Of a DNA stretch of 64,000 nt, positions 1-10,568 are shown one piece after another. This stretch comes from Quercus robur. Lineage: Eukaryota > Streptophyta > Magnoliopsida > Fagales > Fagaceae. The DNA lies in assembly GCF_932294415.1 (NCBI RefSeq), contig NC_065536.1, positions 54,718,354 to 54,782,353 on the forward strand. Direction: 5' to 3'. The notes beneath the pieces are model-generated. The model worked only from the letters and a program-made list of their open reading frames with translations, was not told the DNA's origin and did not search any database. The first letter of the stretch is position 1; every line of letters begins with the position of its first letter. Position numbers and translations under genes: made by a program.

Positions 1-516
1 GTGTTGTCCTCGGTTACCCGTCGATAGTTTCTTTGGTGTTGTCCGGCGTATATTCTCCAGGCATTCTCTTTCATCAAGTCTTTTTTAGAAGCTGGATGGG
101 AGACCCCCTTCTTTATTAGTTTACCTTTCCTTTTATACTAGCCTACGTTTGTTGTCCCTCGTCCACGTGTAGGGTCGATCTTTCCAGGACAGATATTTGT
201 CCCATCAATCTAATCCCAAAATTACTGTAGATGATCCATAAAGCCTAAGATCCCGGCTCTGTTAGGGGCAGTGTCATGTCAGGGAAGGGTATTAAAGACA
301 ACTTCCCCAGGATATTTTCTGATCTTTCTAGCTTACTCATGTTCTATTCCTATCCCTGAGATTTTGGGCCTGCCGAGGACGAAGCCGTCCTCGGCTATGC
401 CTTCGGGCTATTTTTATGCTTCCTAGTTTCGAGCTCGGGCCCCGGCCTCCTTCAGTTTAAGACTGGTGGGCTTCCCATAAGCGTGTGGGCCGGACCCGTA
501 AATTATTGGACCCCAC
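1..516. mobile_element. LTR-like end segment (left, truncated by window)
   Basis: The segment ends in GGACCCCACA, matching the CCCCACA end of the right-hand candidate LTR. It carries GGGCCGGACCC near that end, as the right copy carries GGGCCGGCCCC. A perfect 9-bp stem with a 6-nt loop lies at 372-395 (GCCGAGGAC / GTCCTCGGC). A TTTTATACTAGCC promoter-like stretch sits near 130-145. The 5' end lies outside the window. The body is too different from 5079-5758 to be a recent sister LTR, so it is either very old or from a related subfamily. Confidence 0.4.
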
Positions 517-1560
517 ATTAGCCCCTCAAAATCCTGCTGTCCAACATCATGGTAGGACAAGTGGATTTTGATGATGTCAAGCCCTTATTGCCGCTCACTT
601 TCTTCGGATCTTAATCAACACTGGCGACTCTTTCTCTCCCCAAGGAACGCAACGGTCTACGAGCCGTTTTTCCTGGATTTGCGCGCGTTGCCGTTATGCC
701 GCGTGGTTATCTGCAGCGTGTCTTTAATGTCTTCCCATTTACGAGGCTTCCCAGATGCAACGGTTACTGATGGCGTGGGAGAACGAAACGGCGCGTTATA
801 CTCTGGATTTCCCTGGGGATCTGAATGTGTCACATTCCCTCTTCTTCATTCCCTATATAAAGAGAGAAGACAGAGGATGATTCTCTCATATCTGAATCCC
901 TCACGTTCTTCTCAGAATCCATTTCCTCCATCCGGTTCCTCCCTACTCAATAATACTTCTCTCATAGTAATCCACCATGAACAAACCTTTCCTTTCCCAG
1001 AAATGTCATGTCCTGACAAAACTTGAGATGGCTCGGTCAGGGCAAGGATGGCGGAGGCTTAAGATTTGCCTCCCCATTCTTTTAGCCAAAATCCGAAGCA
1101 GGGATTCGTCACACCCCATTTCTGGTGTGACTGAGTCGAGAACTTCCCTTGTTATCTCCATCCGCTCTCTCATGAGCATACCTAATATGGCTCCCCTTCT
1201 CCCTCTTTTGCTCCTTTTATTTTCTTTTCATTGCTTCCCTCTTCTTCTCCTCCTTCCCGCTCATGTCCTCCATCTTCTTTTTCCCTTGCATTCTTCAGCA
1301 ACAAGAGCTTGCTGAAGTGCTTCCATGTGTTCCAATTCTTCTTCCTTGTCCTTCATTATTTTTGTATAAGGATCTTCTCCTGATATGAGCAGTACTGAGG
1401 CATAGATTTCAGAAAGACTTTGAAGGCGAATTCAGAAGACACCTGATGGTTTACTTGTGTTACGGATGTTGTTACTGTTTTAGCAGTTCATTTTTTGTAT
1501 AGGCTCGTTTAAGCCCTCCCTTATACGTTGTAACAATTTTTCATATTAATAAAAGTTATT
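517..1560 (+). other. Module A: promoter-to-polyA-like unit inside the fossil element
   Basis: A good TATA box (TATATAA, 854-860) is followed by a pyrimidine-rich leader, about 690 bp of sequence with only short unconvincing reading frames, and an AATAAAA signal at 1548-1554 in a T-rich context. The piece around 1078-1100 (AAAATCCGAAGCAGG) recurs in module B at 3195-3210. This layout could be an internal transcription unit or the R/U5 part of another LTR. No protein family is recognised in any frame. Confidence 0.4.
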
Positions 1561-1944
1561 GTTATTCTATCTCGTATGTCTTGTTTATATATTTTAACAA
1601 ATGTGAAAGCGCTGCTCGGCATAATAGTATAGCATTTCAATCGATATTAAATAAGGCCAAAGTAATCGCTGATAAAAAGATGCCACGATGACTTTAACAA
1701 AATTATTATTCAACATAGCAATCCGACCAGTGAGGAATGAGACTTATCTTAAAATTAGCCGTGATGGGTATTAGTTGCTTCAATAAGATGTAAGAAGTAT
1801 CTGTCCGAGGACGTGTTACCCGCCGGATGAATGGCCTCTTTAGGTTGACGATCATTAGGTTGTTCTGCCATTTTCATGATACGCGAGACTTAACCCTTTC
1901 CAGTATTTAAGCCGAGAAATTTCTTCATTCGGGCAGTTGATTTC

Positions 1945-2660
1945 CAAAGCAGCCTGAGTCCGAGGACTTTGCAAAACCTGGGTTTTGTTCGAGACTTATG
2001 CGTTTTATCTTATGTACTCGACTTTTTCCCTTTAGGCTTGAATCCGAGGACCATGCAAGGCTTAGGTTCTGTCCGAGACCAATGCCTGCATTAGTACTTG
2101 GTTTTCCCTTTCAGCTTGAGTCCGAGGACCATGCAAGCCTTAGGTTCTGTCCGAGACCCATGTCTGCATCAGTACTTGGTTTTCCCTTTTAGCTTGAGTC
2201 CGAGGACCATGCAAGCCTTAGGTTCTGTCCAAGACCGACGTCTGCATCAGTACTTGGTTTTCCCTTTTAGCTTGAGTCCGAGGATCATGCAAGCCTTAGG
2301 TTCTGTCCGAGACCAACGTCTGCATCAGTACTTGGTTTTCCCTTTTAGCTTGAGTCCGAGGACCATGCAAGCCTTAGGTTCTGTCCGAGACCAACGTCTG
2401 CATCAGTACTTGGTTTTCCCTTTTAGCTTGAGTCCGGGGACCATGCAAGCCTTAGGTTCTGTCCAAGACCGACATCTGCATCAGTACTTGGTTTTCCCTT
2501 TTAGCTTGAGTCCGAGGATCATGCAAGCCTTAGGTTCTGTCCGAGACCGACGTCTGCATCAGTACTTGGTTTTCCCTTTTAGCTTGAGTCCGAGGACCAT
2601 GCAAGCCTTAGGTTCTGTCCGAGACCAACGTCTGCATCAGTACTTGGTTTTCCCTTTCAT
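1945..2660. repeat. Tandem array 1, 78-bp unit, about 8-9 copies
   Basis: The start of CTTGAGTCCGAGGA falls at about 2114, 2193, 2271, 2349, 2427, 2505 and 2583, giving spacings of 78-79 bp. More diverged units lie before 2114 (2037 and about 1954). Each unit carries GTCCGAGGACCATGCAAGCC followed by GGTTCTGTCC. Because 78 is 26 codons, the plus strand stays open across most of the array (2098-2736). That open frame is a by-product of the period, not evidence for a protein. Units are very alike, pointing to recent homogenisation within an otherwise old element. Confidence 0.95.
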
Positions 2661-3570
2661 TAAGCATTTCCCGAGGTGCCGAACAGGGTGTCCCTGGGCC
2701 TTTATGCAAAACGGGCCTGGGTCGCGAATTCAATGAACCCGCGGATCAAGAGATATTTCTGCAACCTCTGGCCATGCAGTACTTCTCTGACGCCCCAAAG
2801 ATCGAGGCGCGCCTTTACGAGGCTCCTTCAGTCTTTTGGCTGCAGTTGACGTTGGGAGTTGAGCCAAGACCACTTTGTCTGTAGCGCTCCTTGGGACGCC
2901 GCGTGAGTTGACTGTCACTATCTTGTCTTTTCAAATAAATAGGAGGGAGAGAGGGTTGCTTTATATATATACCCAGCCTTTTAGTTTTCTCCCATACCAC
3001 GCTTCCCATACCCGGAGCTCTCCTTTCTTGGCATAACATGTCGAAAGTGAGGGTCGGGAAGAAAGAACTTCCTCCGCCGCAGGGGCGCCGTGTCCTCATG
3101 AGGCTTATAACAGTAAGGTATGGGCACAGGAAGCACAAGTTCAGGAGGGTACTCCATCTCCACCGAGGGGGAAAGGAATCTTTCCCTCTTTTAGTCAAAA
3201 TCCGAAGCAGGTTCTGTCCATGCCAGAGTTTTGGTGCGGCAGAAGAAGGGTTTTCCTCCATCAGCGCCTCTGCTTTGCGGTAGGCGTATATTTAGAGAAA
3301 GCCCCACCACCTCCAACTCCCTACACCTTTTCTTCAACGGTGTCAGGTTCAAGTTGGGTCTCTTGAGCTGCCTGAGTTATGGGCAGGTAAGGGTGTGGGG
3401 GAAGAATAAGGTCTCGGAGCTGTAGCCAACCTTTCCTCCGACATACCTCCTCGGCTTTCTCCAGCTTTCTTGTATTTTTCTTTTTCCCGATTATGTAGTA
3501 AGCTTTGACGTAGGCTGATTCCAGCTTTTCGTTTGTACATTGTACTATTTCTTCATCGCAATAAAAATGA
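2661..3570 (+). other. Module B: second promoter-to-polyA-like unit inside the fossil element
   Basis: Same architecture as module A: TATATATA at 2962-2969, about 600 bp with only short overlapping open frames on both strands, then AATAAA at 3560-3565. It shares TTAGNCAAAATCCGAAGCAGG with module A and lies between the two arrays just as module A lies upstream of array 1. It looks like a diverged duplicate of module A plus its array. No protein family is recognised. Confidence 0.4.
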
Positions 3571-3889
3571 AAATTGATTTACATGTTTTAAGCGTTGGTC
3601 TAATGGGCAACACCACTTTGTGAACGAATGTGCTCTATGTATGTGTTGCTTTGAAAATATTTGTGATAAAGCTACTTTGAAGCATAATCTGATCAACCCT
3701 CGTCTGTCAGTACTATCAGGCATTATATCGATAACTTGTAATAAATCAAACTTAAGAAACTAACCGGGATATTAGTTGGGTATTCTGTGACAAGCGCGTG
3801 AATATCGTCCAAGGCTGATGATTTATAAATATTCCATGCGAGCGATCGACTGGGAGTTAGGGGACTCCGATGGCGCTTTTGCGTACTTG

Positions 3890-4850
3890 GTTTCCCCATA
3901 GGCTTGAGTCCGAGGACCATGCAAGGCCTTGGTTCTGTCCAAAACTCGTATGCTTCTGTTTAAGTAGTTGGTTTCCTCAGAGGCTTGGGTCCGAGGACCA
4001 TGCAAGGCCTTAGTTCTGTCCAAAACTTGTATGCTTCTGTTTAAGTAGTTGGTTTCCCCAGAGGCTTGGGTCCGAGGACCATGCAAGGCCTTGGTTCTGT
4101 CCAAAACTCGTATGCTTCTGTTTAAGTAGTTGGTTTCCCCAGAGGCTTGGGTCTGAGGACCATGCAAGGCCTTGGTTCTGTCCAAAACTCGTATGCTTCT
4201 GTTTAAGTAGTTGGTTTCCCCAGAGGCTTGGGTCCGAGGATCATGCAATGCCTTGGTTCTGTCCAAAACTCGTATGCTTCTGTTTAAGTAGTTGGTTTCC
4301 CCAGAGGCTTGGGTCCGAGGACCATGCAAGGCCTTGGTTCTGTCCAAAACTCGTATGCTTCTGTTTAAGTAGTTGGTTTCCCCAGAGGCTTGGGTCCGAG
4401 GACCATGCAAGGCCTTGGTTCTGTCCAAAACTCGTATGCTTCTGTTTAAGTAGTTGGTTTCCCCAGAGGCTTGGGTCCGAGGACCATGCAAGGCCTTGGT
4501 TCTGTCAATTATTTGTAAGATTTCTTTTTTGTACTTGGTTTCCCCATAGGCTTGGGTCCGAGGACCATGCAAGGCCTTGGTTCTGTCCATTACTTGTAAG
4601 ATTTCTTTTTTGTACTTGGTTTCCCCATAGGCTTGGGTCCGAGGACCATGCAAGGCCTTGGTTCTGTCCATTACTTGTAAGATTTCTTTTTTGTACTTGG
4701 TTTCCCCATAGGCTTGGGTCCGAGGACCATGCAAGGCCTTGGTTCTGTCCATTACTTGTAAGATTTCTTTTTTGTACTTGGTTTCCCCATAGGCTTGGGT
4801 CCGAGGACCATGCAAGGCCTTGGTTCTGTCCATTACTTGTTGGAGATCAG
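3890..4850. repeat. Tandem array 2, 81-bp unit, about 12 copies in two subtypes
   Basis: Starts of the AGGCTTGGGTCCGAGGA block are spaced exactly 81 bp (for example 4061, 4142, 4223 and 4548, 4629). Units from about 3960 to 4500 have a spacer ending CTCGTATGCTTCTGTT. Units from about 4500 to 4850 have TTACTTGTAAGATTTC instead. The core (GTCCGAGGACCATGCAAGGC) is shared with array 1. 81 bp is 27 codons and the unit lacks stops in a frame on each strand, so long frames run both ways (minus 3823-4974, plus 4248-4904). These are repeat artefacts unless expression is shown. Confidence 0.95.
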
Positions 4851-5078
4851 CCCCTAGACCATGGCGGGGGGGGGGGGATTTGGCCTGAAGCCGGAAGCCC
4901 CTAGAGCTGTCCGCGCTGTTGACACTACAGGGCGTAGCCCCTAGCAAAAATTCGAGTCGGAGCAACGACGGCATGTCGCCGGAGATGGAGGGAATTCCAT
5001 AAACCTCAGCTGGCTAGAGAGTTGACTCAAACACCTCCTACGCCAACGCGCAAGCCTTTCCCACAGACGGCGCCAATT

Positions 5079-5758
5079 GTGGTTGCACGATTTTCCTGGC
5101 CCAACTTCCGTTGATCAGGCCTTGGCCCAAAGCACAACCCACAATAAATACTTGTAGAGAATGGGTTAAAGAACTTGGCCTCAGTGAAACTAGCTAGTCT
5201 AATGCATGTTGTGTACTGTTTGCAGAAAGGAAATAAGAACGCAAAAAATGATTCCTCAAGTCTGATTTTATTTCTTTTGTTCCTCTTACAATTCTGCCGT
5301 CCCTTCTTTGAGGGACTTCACTACATTATATATTTTTCTTCTTTTCATCCCAGCCTTACACCTGTTAGTCATCCAAGCATCCACTCGAGCACCTGTCCCA
5401 TCAGACGCCCTCATCAGACCCTTTGTGAGTTGCAGAGGCCAAGGCGGTACTGTTCAGGAGTCTTTTCCTCATTAATGCGGCCAAGAGGGTGGTTGGGGCG
5501 CAATTAATGTGGTGGTAGCCTTCCGTGAGATATTTTGAATTTAATTCGTTTTATATGTTGGGGAAGGTGAGCTGAAAGGGCTGAGCAGAGTTTCTCGTCT
5601 GGGCTTCGTGATGTCCGAGGACGAATTACTTCTCGGACGGATTTCCTTGGAGCTGCTGGGATTGGGTAATGCTGCATACGAGGCTCTTCCTCAGATAGTA
5701 CGCTCCTCGGACGGGCCTGAGTTTGGAATAGCCCATCATTTTTGGGCCGGCCCCCACA
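5079..5758. mobile_element. Candidate right LTR of the fossil element
   Basis: It starts TGTGGTTGCAC directly after a GGCGCCAAT junction and ends CCCCCACA, so it has TG...CA termini. It is about 680 bp long and has a TATATATTT box near 5323-5333. Near its end are GTCCGAG (5613-5619) and CTCGGAC (5632-5638), which can form a 7-bp stem. No tRNA-complementary primer site could be matched with confidence at the other LTR, so the boundary is provisional. Confidence 0.45.
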
Positions 5759-8700
5759 ATATTTATTTTGATTGATTTTTAGAAATTTATCGAATTACAT
5801 TTGCTCCGGTGGCTATGTGAAGCAAATCTGAATGTGGACAAACGTTAATTTGGTGCAAATCCAATTCAGTTTCTTCATTTCTGCCCACTACGTAAAAATA
5901 TGGGCTAAATTTCAAGTCCAAACTCTATTCTGATACAAGGCCTAATGCACACTTTCTGTGGCTGAATTCAGAAACAGTCTCGTTGGAAAGCCAGTAACAT
6001 CAGACCTCACTTATGATTGTTTTTTTAAAGACCAAGTCTGGCGTCAAATTTGGTGGTGGATTAAAATTATAACTTTATTCAATATCTTTTTATTGGGTAT
6101 GAATTTTGAAAAATCCATCATTAGATTATATTTTCTTTTTATATTCTTCATGTGCTTACAATATTTTTAGATAATTAAAGATTAATAGTTATATTATCAA
6201 TTAATTGTTTAAATTATAAGTTTTTGTAATCTAAAATTATGTATAAAAAAATAAGTTTATTGATTGTATAGTAAATAACATCTAATTGGCACAAAATTTG
6301 ATATGTGTGTTAAGAGCATAATATAACATGCAATCCAACAATTTGATTTTCAAAATATGTAGCAATGTTAATATTTTTAAAGGAAGTTGTAACCTTAGGC
6401 TACATCCAAATTTGTGTCCCTTTTTTTTATAACTTTTTTTTTTAATTTCTCATAAAAATAGTTTCAAAACTTTCCTAAAATAATTTTTTAACAAATGCCC
6501 AAAGGGCACCATTAATCGCACCCTACAATTTACATTAATGATTTTATTAATCATACCTAATTGAATTTTTTGAATAGTTTTTTCTGTTTTTCAAAAAAGT
6601 AGTATCTAAACTTTCTTAAAATGGTGTTTTAACAAATGTCTTAAGGGTATCTGTTAACCAAACCCTACATGAAGTTATATAGATTTGTTGTTGCATGATT
6701 GAATTTAGGTTTTTTCCTTTGAGCTAGCTAAATTTACAAAGTTTAGAATCTTTTGCATATAGTTTTCCTATTGTCTTAAATGAGATTTTCCAACATGATT
6801 TTCTAAATAATTATTGTCTTTATTTTTATGTTCTCAATTTTTAGCTTATTACTGCTACACTAATTAGGCTCTTATTAAAATTTGATTTCCTTTAAGCTCA
6901 TATTCCATGCTAATAAGTATTTAGATAGTGCATGCTTTTGTAATACAACTTACCTTATCCTTTCTTAAAAGTTATCATAACTTAATATTTACCCTGAGTT
7001 TGGCTTATTAAGCCAATCTTGTAATGTTTACCATATTAAAACGAAATAAACGATCTCTTATAGTATCACCAATTCCACCCCTGGGGCTAATCTTGTTCCT
7101 ATTTCTTTCGCACTATTTGTAGCTGTTAAATTCTTCGTACATTCAGAAAATATTTTTCCCAGACTTAGCTTTTTCGTATGAATAATTGTTGATTACATAC
7201 AAGGCAAGCTGCATGTCAGTAAAACAGCCAATATCTTTATTATATTTCTTTATATATTTGTTGAATATAAGTACTTCATCACCCATGCAATGACAACTGA
7301 GACCATTGTAGGTTCCATAAGTCTTGTAAAATCGGGTTTATTTGCAAATGAACATCAAAATATCATTACAACAGAAGGAAAACATAAGCATAAGCTACAC
7401 CCAAAAACCTTGCTTCCATGGCCAAGTAGTGTGCATGTGGACCATTTGTCTTAATGGGTCGCACTTCTTAATGGGCCTTAAATGGTAACGGCCCTTTATA
7501 ATAAGGGGTATTAAATGGGCAGTAAGTGAGTAAGGTATGGCTCATTAGTGAAATTTTGGGCTAACGTTTTGGGCCTTGGATCAGCAATTCCAATCCAGCA
7601 AAAAAATTATCCATAGTCTTAGACCAAGCTGATACACAGTTAGTTGTTGCCATTTCGCGAAAGTGAAAAGATCAATTGATTTTAATTGGACCATATCATG
7701 TTCTATATTTAATTGGACCCTTAATGTTTATACTATTGTAATCATGATAAGATTATTAATTTCTGATCCTTTAAAATGTATATCGATTTCTAATTTTTTT
7801 TTTTTTTATTAGAATCATCAATTTCTAAAATTTTGTAGTGAACATTTTGTTTTTCTCATTTGTCATTTTCCCTTTCTTTGTAGTTAGAGTTTGGACCAAA
7901 AAGTTTAGCACCACACACTTGTGTACATACTTTGACATAATTTAGACACGTAACAAGGATAGATTGAATTACTTTTCATTAAGTTTTAGTGATAGACATG
8001 TATATAAGTGATACAATCTAATCACACATTGACACAAGTTGTGTCAAAGTACGTGGACAAGTGTGCATCGATAGAAGATACTATTAAGAAATTTTCACTT
8101 AAGAATGAGTAGCTCTATCTATAATGGTGGGTGCTATAAGAGTCACACTTAAAATCCTAGCTATCAGTGCATCTTGTGGGTCATCTCACGAGTTTGCCAA
8201 GTCGCAAGATTACTAATGAGATACACTGACTCTTCAACTTCTAACATGTGCTCCCCATGTGACCTTCAACTGTCTTGATCAAATTTTCACCACTTAAAAC
8301 TAAACTCATTACAATTAAATCCCACAAAATACAAGGAAATAAATTAATGAAATTACAACATTTTTTGTTACGGAATAAAGCTAACATAAATGTTATGTAA
8401 AAACTATAATTTAACATATTGTAGCAACAATAATGACTCTTTTCATATGGTGTTCTTTTTTTCTTTTCTTTTCTTTTTTCTTTCCATTTAAATAAAATAA
8501 GTGATAAATTCATGTAAAACCCTCAATCTATGGGAAAATATAATTATTTGAATTGCTATTTTGAGGGGTACCAACATGACCTCACCAATTCAGGTCAACT
8601 TGGCTAGAAAGGAACCACCAAACCAAAGTTGCGGCCTCTCACGTGGTGGGTTACAGCATAACTCTCATTTGAAGTCCCATTAAAGTTTAAATATTGTCAC

Positions 8701-10568
8701 CCTTAAGGAAAAAAAAAAAAAAAAATTAAAGATTATGAATCATAATTATCATTTCTCATCAATTTTAACTTTTGAGAGAAAATGATAGTTTAACTTTGAT
8801 ATTGGACCATGTACTAGTTAGACTTATTCTTATTCTTGGTAAAATAAAAATAAAAAAAAGTTTGTGGATTCTGTAACATGGTGCACATTGGAAAAGAACT
8901 CTAAAACAAGGACGGGGCAGGCTCGATGAATTCTCAAGCAGAATGTGCATGCGAGTGATGCGACGATGGCCATTACAATCACTAAGTGCCTTGGCGATGT
9001 TGGCATTCACTAAACCTTACCATCGAAATGAGAAGATGCACTAGTCTGAGATCTCTTGGGGTCGACCATGATCCTGAAACGAATTGAAATCAAATGCAAA
9101 GGATCATCAACATAAGACTCAATGGAATGAGTGTGTGCATGAGGCTTCCCATGTATACATGCATCTAGCCCAATAACAATGTAACAAAGTCAATCATGTC
9201 ACTTGGACAATGATTTCACTCTCTCTGAGGAAGTAAGGGCTTATTTTTCAAAAAGTTCATCAAAAAATTAATAATAAAAATGAAATTTTATATAATAAAT
9301 TTTATGTTCTATATTATAATTGTGTTAAAAAGACCTCAATTGTTCTTCTATTTTTCAGCATTTTTTTTACATTATTTATTTATTTACATATTTATTTTAT
9401 AGAAAACAATAAACTCGGTACATTATAAGAATATAAGTTTTAAGTACATTAAAATTATTAATAAAGTTGTTTTTCAAAATGAAACTCTATTATCAAATTT
9501 CTAGAAGTTTGAAAATGATTATTCCAATTTAAATTATTTTATTAATCTTCATAAGTTTTTGTGTTAATAGTAAAAGTTTGGTCTCGCATGTCATGTTTTC
9601 ATTTTAATTAATGTTTGATTTCATATTCATTTGCCATTTATGTTTCAAATTTTTTTCATTTTTTAGCCTTTTACATTTGATTTAGTTTTTTTGTTTGTTC
9701 ATTCACAAAAATGAAAATTTTAAAGCATAAACTGTCACACATAAAACTAAACCAAATATAAAGAGCCAAAATGGAAATTTTGAAACATAAATGGCTAAAT
9801 TGAAAACGAATCAAATATAAAGGGTTAAAATAAAAATTTTGAAATGTAAAGAACCAAAATGAAAATAACTCCAAACTTTAAGAGCCAAAAGTTTACCCAG
9901 TCTTAAAATATTTTATATTGTTCACATGCTTTTTTTTTTTTTTTTTGGTTATTTTTTTCTCAAAAGTTTTATTTTATATTTTTATAAATCAATTGTTACA
10001 CTAAGTGGAGATGAGAGATTCGAACCTTGATTCCCCTCAAAAGTTATACCATGCTTAAACACCTATATAAAGTATATTTTCATGCAAATCATCTTAATTT
10101 CTTAACTTTTAATTAATAATCAACTAATCACTTAATTTTAAGCAATAAAAGTAACGAAAATAGTATGTAACTATGGATAAAGCAGTTTTTTTTTTTCCCT
10201 CTCTAGTCACAGTGGATATTGTATCTAATAGACTAATATCCAGTTCTCAATTTTCTTTTATAATTTTTCAGAATATGGACGTGTGGATTGTGGTGGTGAT
10301 TGGTTGAGAGGCTCTCAAGAAAAATAACCACCACTCGTTCCAATCGACCAAATGCAAGCAGCCAAATCCACTCACTTCTACCTCCCTTTCCCCACACACA
10401 CACAAAGAGAATCAAAATGGAAAAAAGAAAGAAATCCAATTCAAAATGTACAGTCCTCCATTCCTATTGCACCACCTAACCCTTCACCAAACCCCATGGA
10501 GAAGAATCTACCTGAATAATAAAACCTTCCATAATATTCCACTCTCTCATCCACTTATCTTTTGAGAA
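5759..10568. other. AT-rich intergenic region upstream of PHT2;1
   Basis: About 4.8 kb with no supportable gene. It holds homopolymer runs (for example near 7797, 8708 and 9930). A short imperfect tandem repeat of about 50 bp, with the block ACCAAATATAAAGAGCCAAA and variants, lies at roughly 9740-9890. The PHT2;1 promoter must lie at its right end. No convincing TATA box was found in the 150 bp before the ATG at 10569. Confidence 0.7.

Larger units (their letters stand above)
1..5758. mobile_element. Fossil LTR-type element, non-autonomous, with two tandem arrays
   Basis: This stretch has no recognisable gag, protease, RT or integrase. It is GC-richer than the flanking DNA and is saturated with the motif GTCCGAGGAC or its complement, in both candidate LTR ends and in both arrays. 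Order: LTR-like end (1-516), module A (517-1560), spacer, 78-bp array (1945-2660), module B (2661-3570), spacer, 81-bp array (3890-4850), non-coding tail (4851-5078), candidate right LTR (5079-5758). The tail ends in CAGACGGCGCCAATTG just before TGTGGTTG, a junction common next to LTRs of large non-coding gypsy-type (Tat-like, LARD-like) elements in plants. The two ends are only loosely alike, so this may be two related elements merged or nested. It is broken or never coded for proteins. Family assignment is inference. Confidence 0.55.

Noticed and set aside
568-1315. Short plus-strand ORFs downstream of the first TATA box
   Set aside because: Low-complexity hydrophobic or Ser-rich text without a recognisable domain; lies inside the fossil element.
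2098-2736. 212-codon plus-strand ORF
   Set aside because: It is the 78-bp array read in its stopless frame; no start context and no domain.
3823-4974. 383-codon minus-strand ORF and 218-codon plus-strand ORF
   Set aside because: Both are products of the 81-bp array; they overlap on opposite strands and match no family.
5759-10568. Search for tRNA, CRISPR-like arrays or small RNA genes in the long intergenic stretch
   Set aside because: Nothing with the required spacing or fold was seen by eye.
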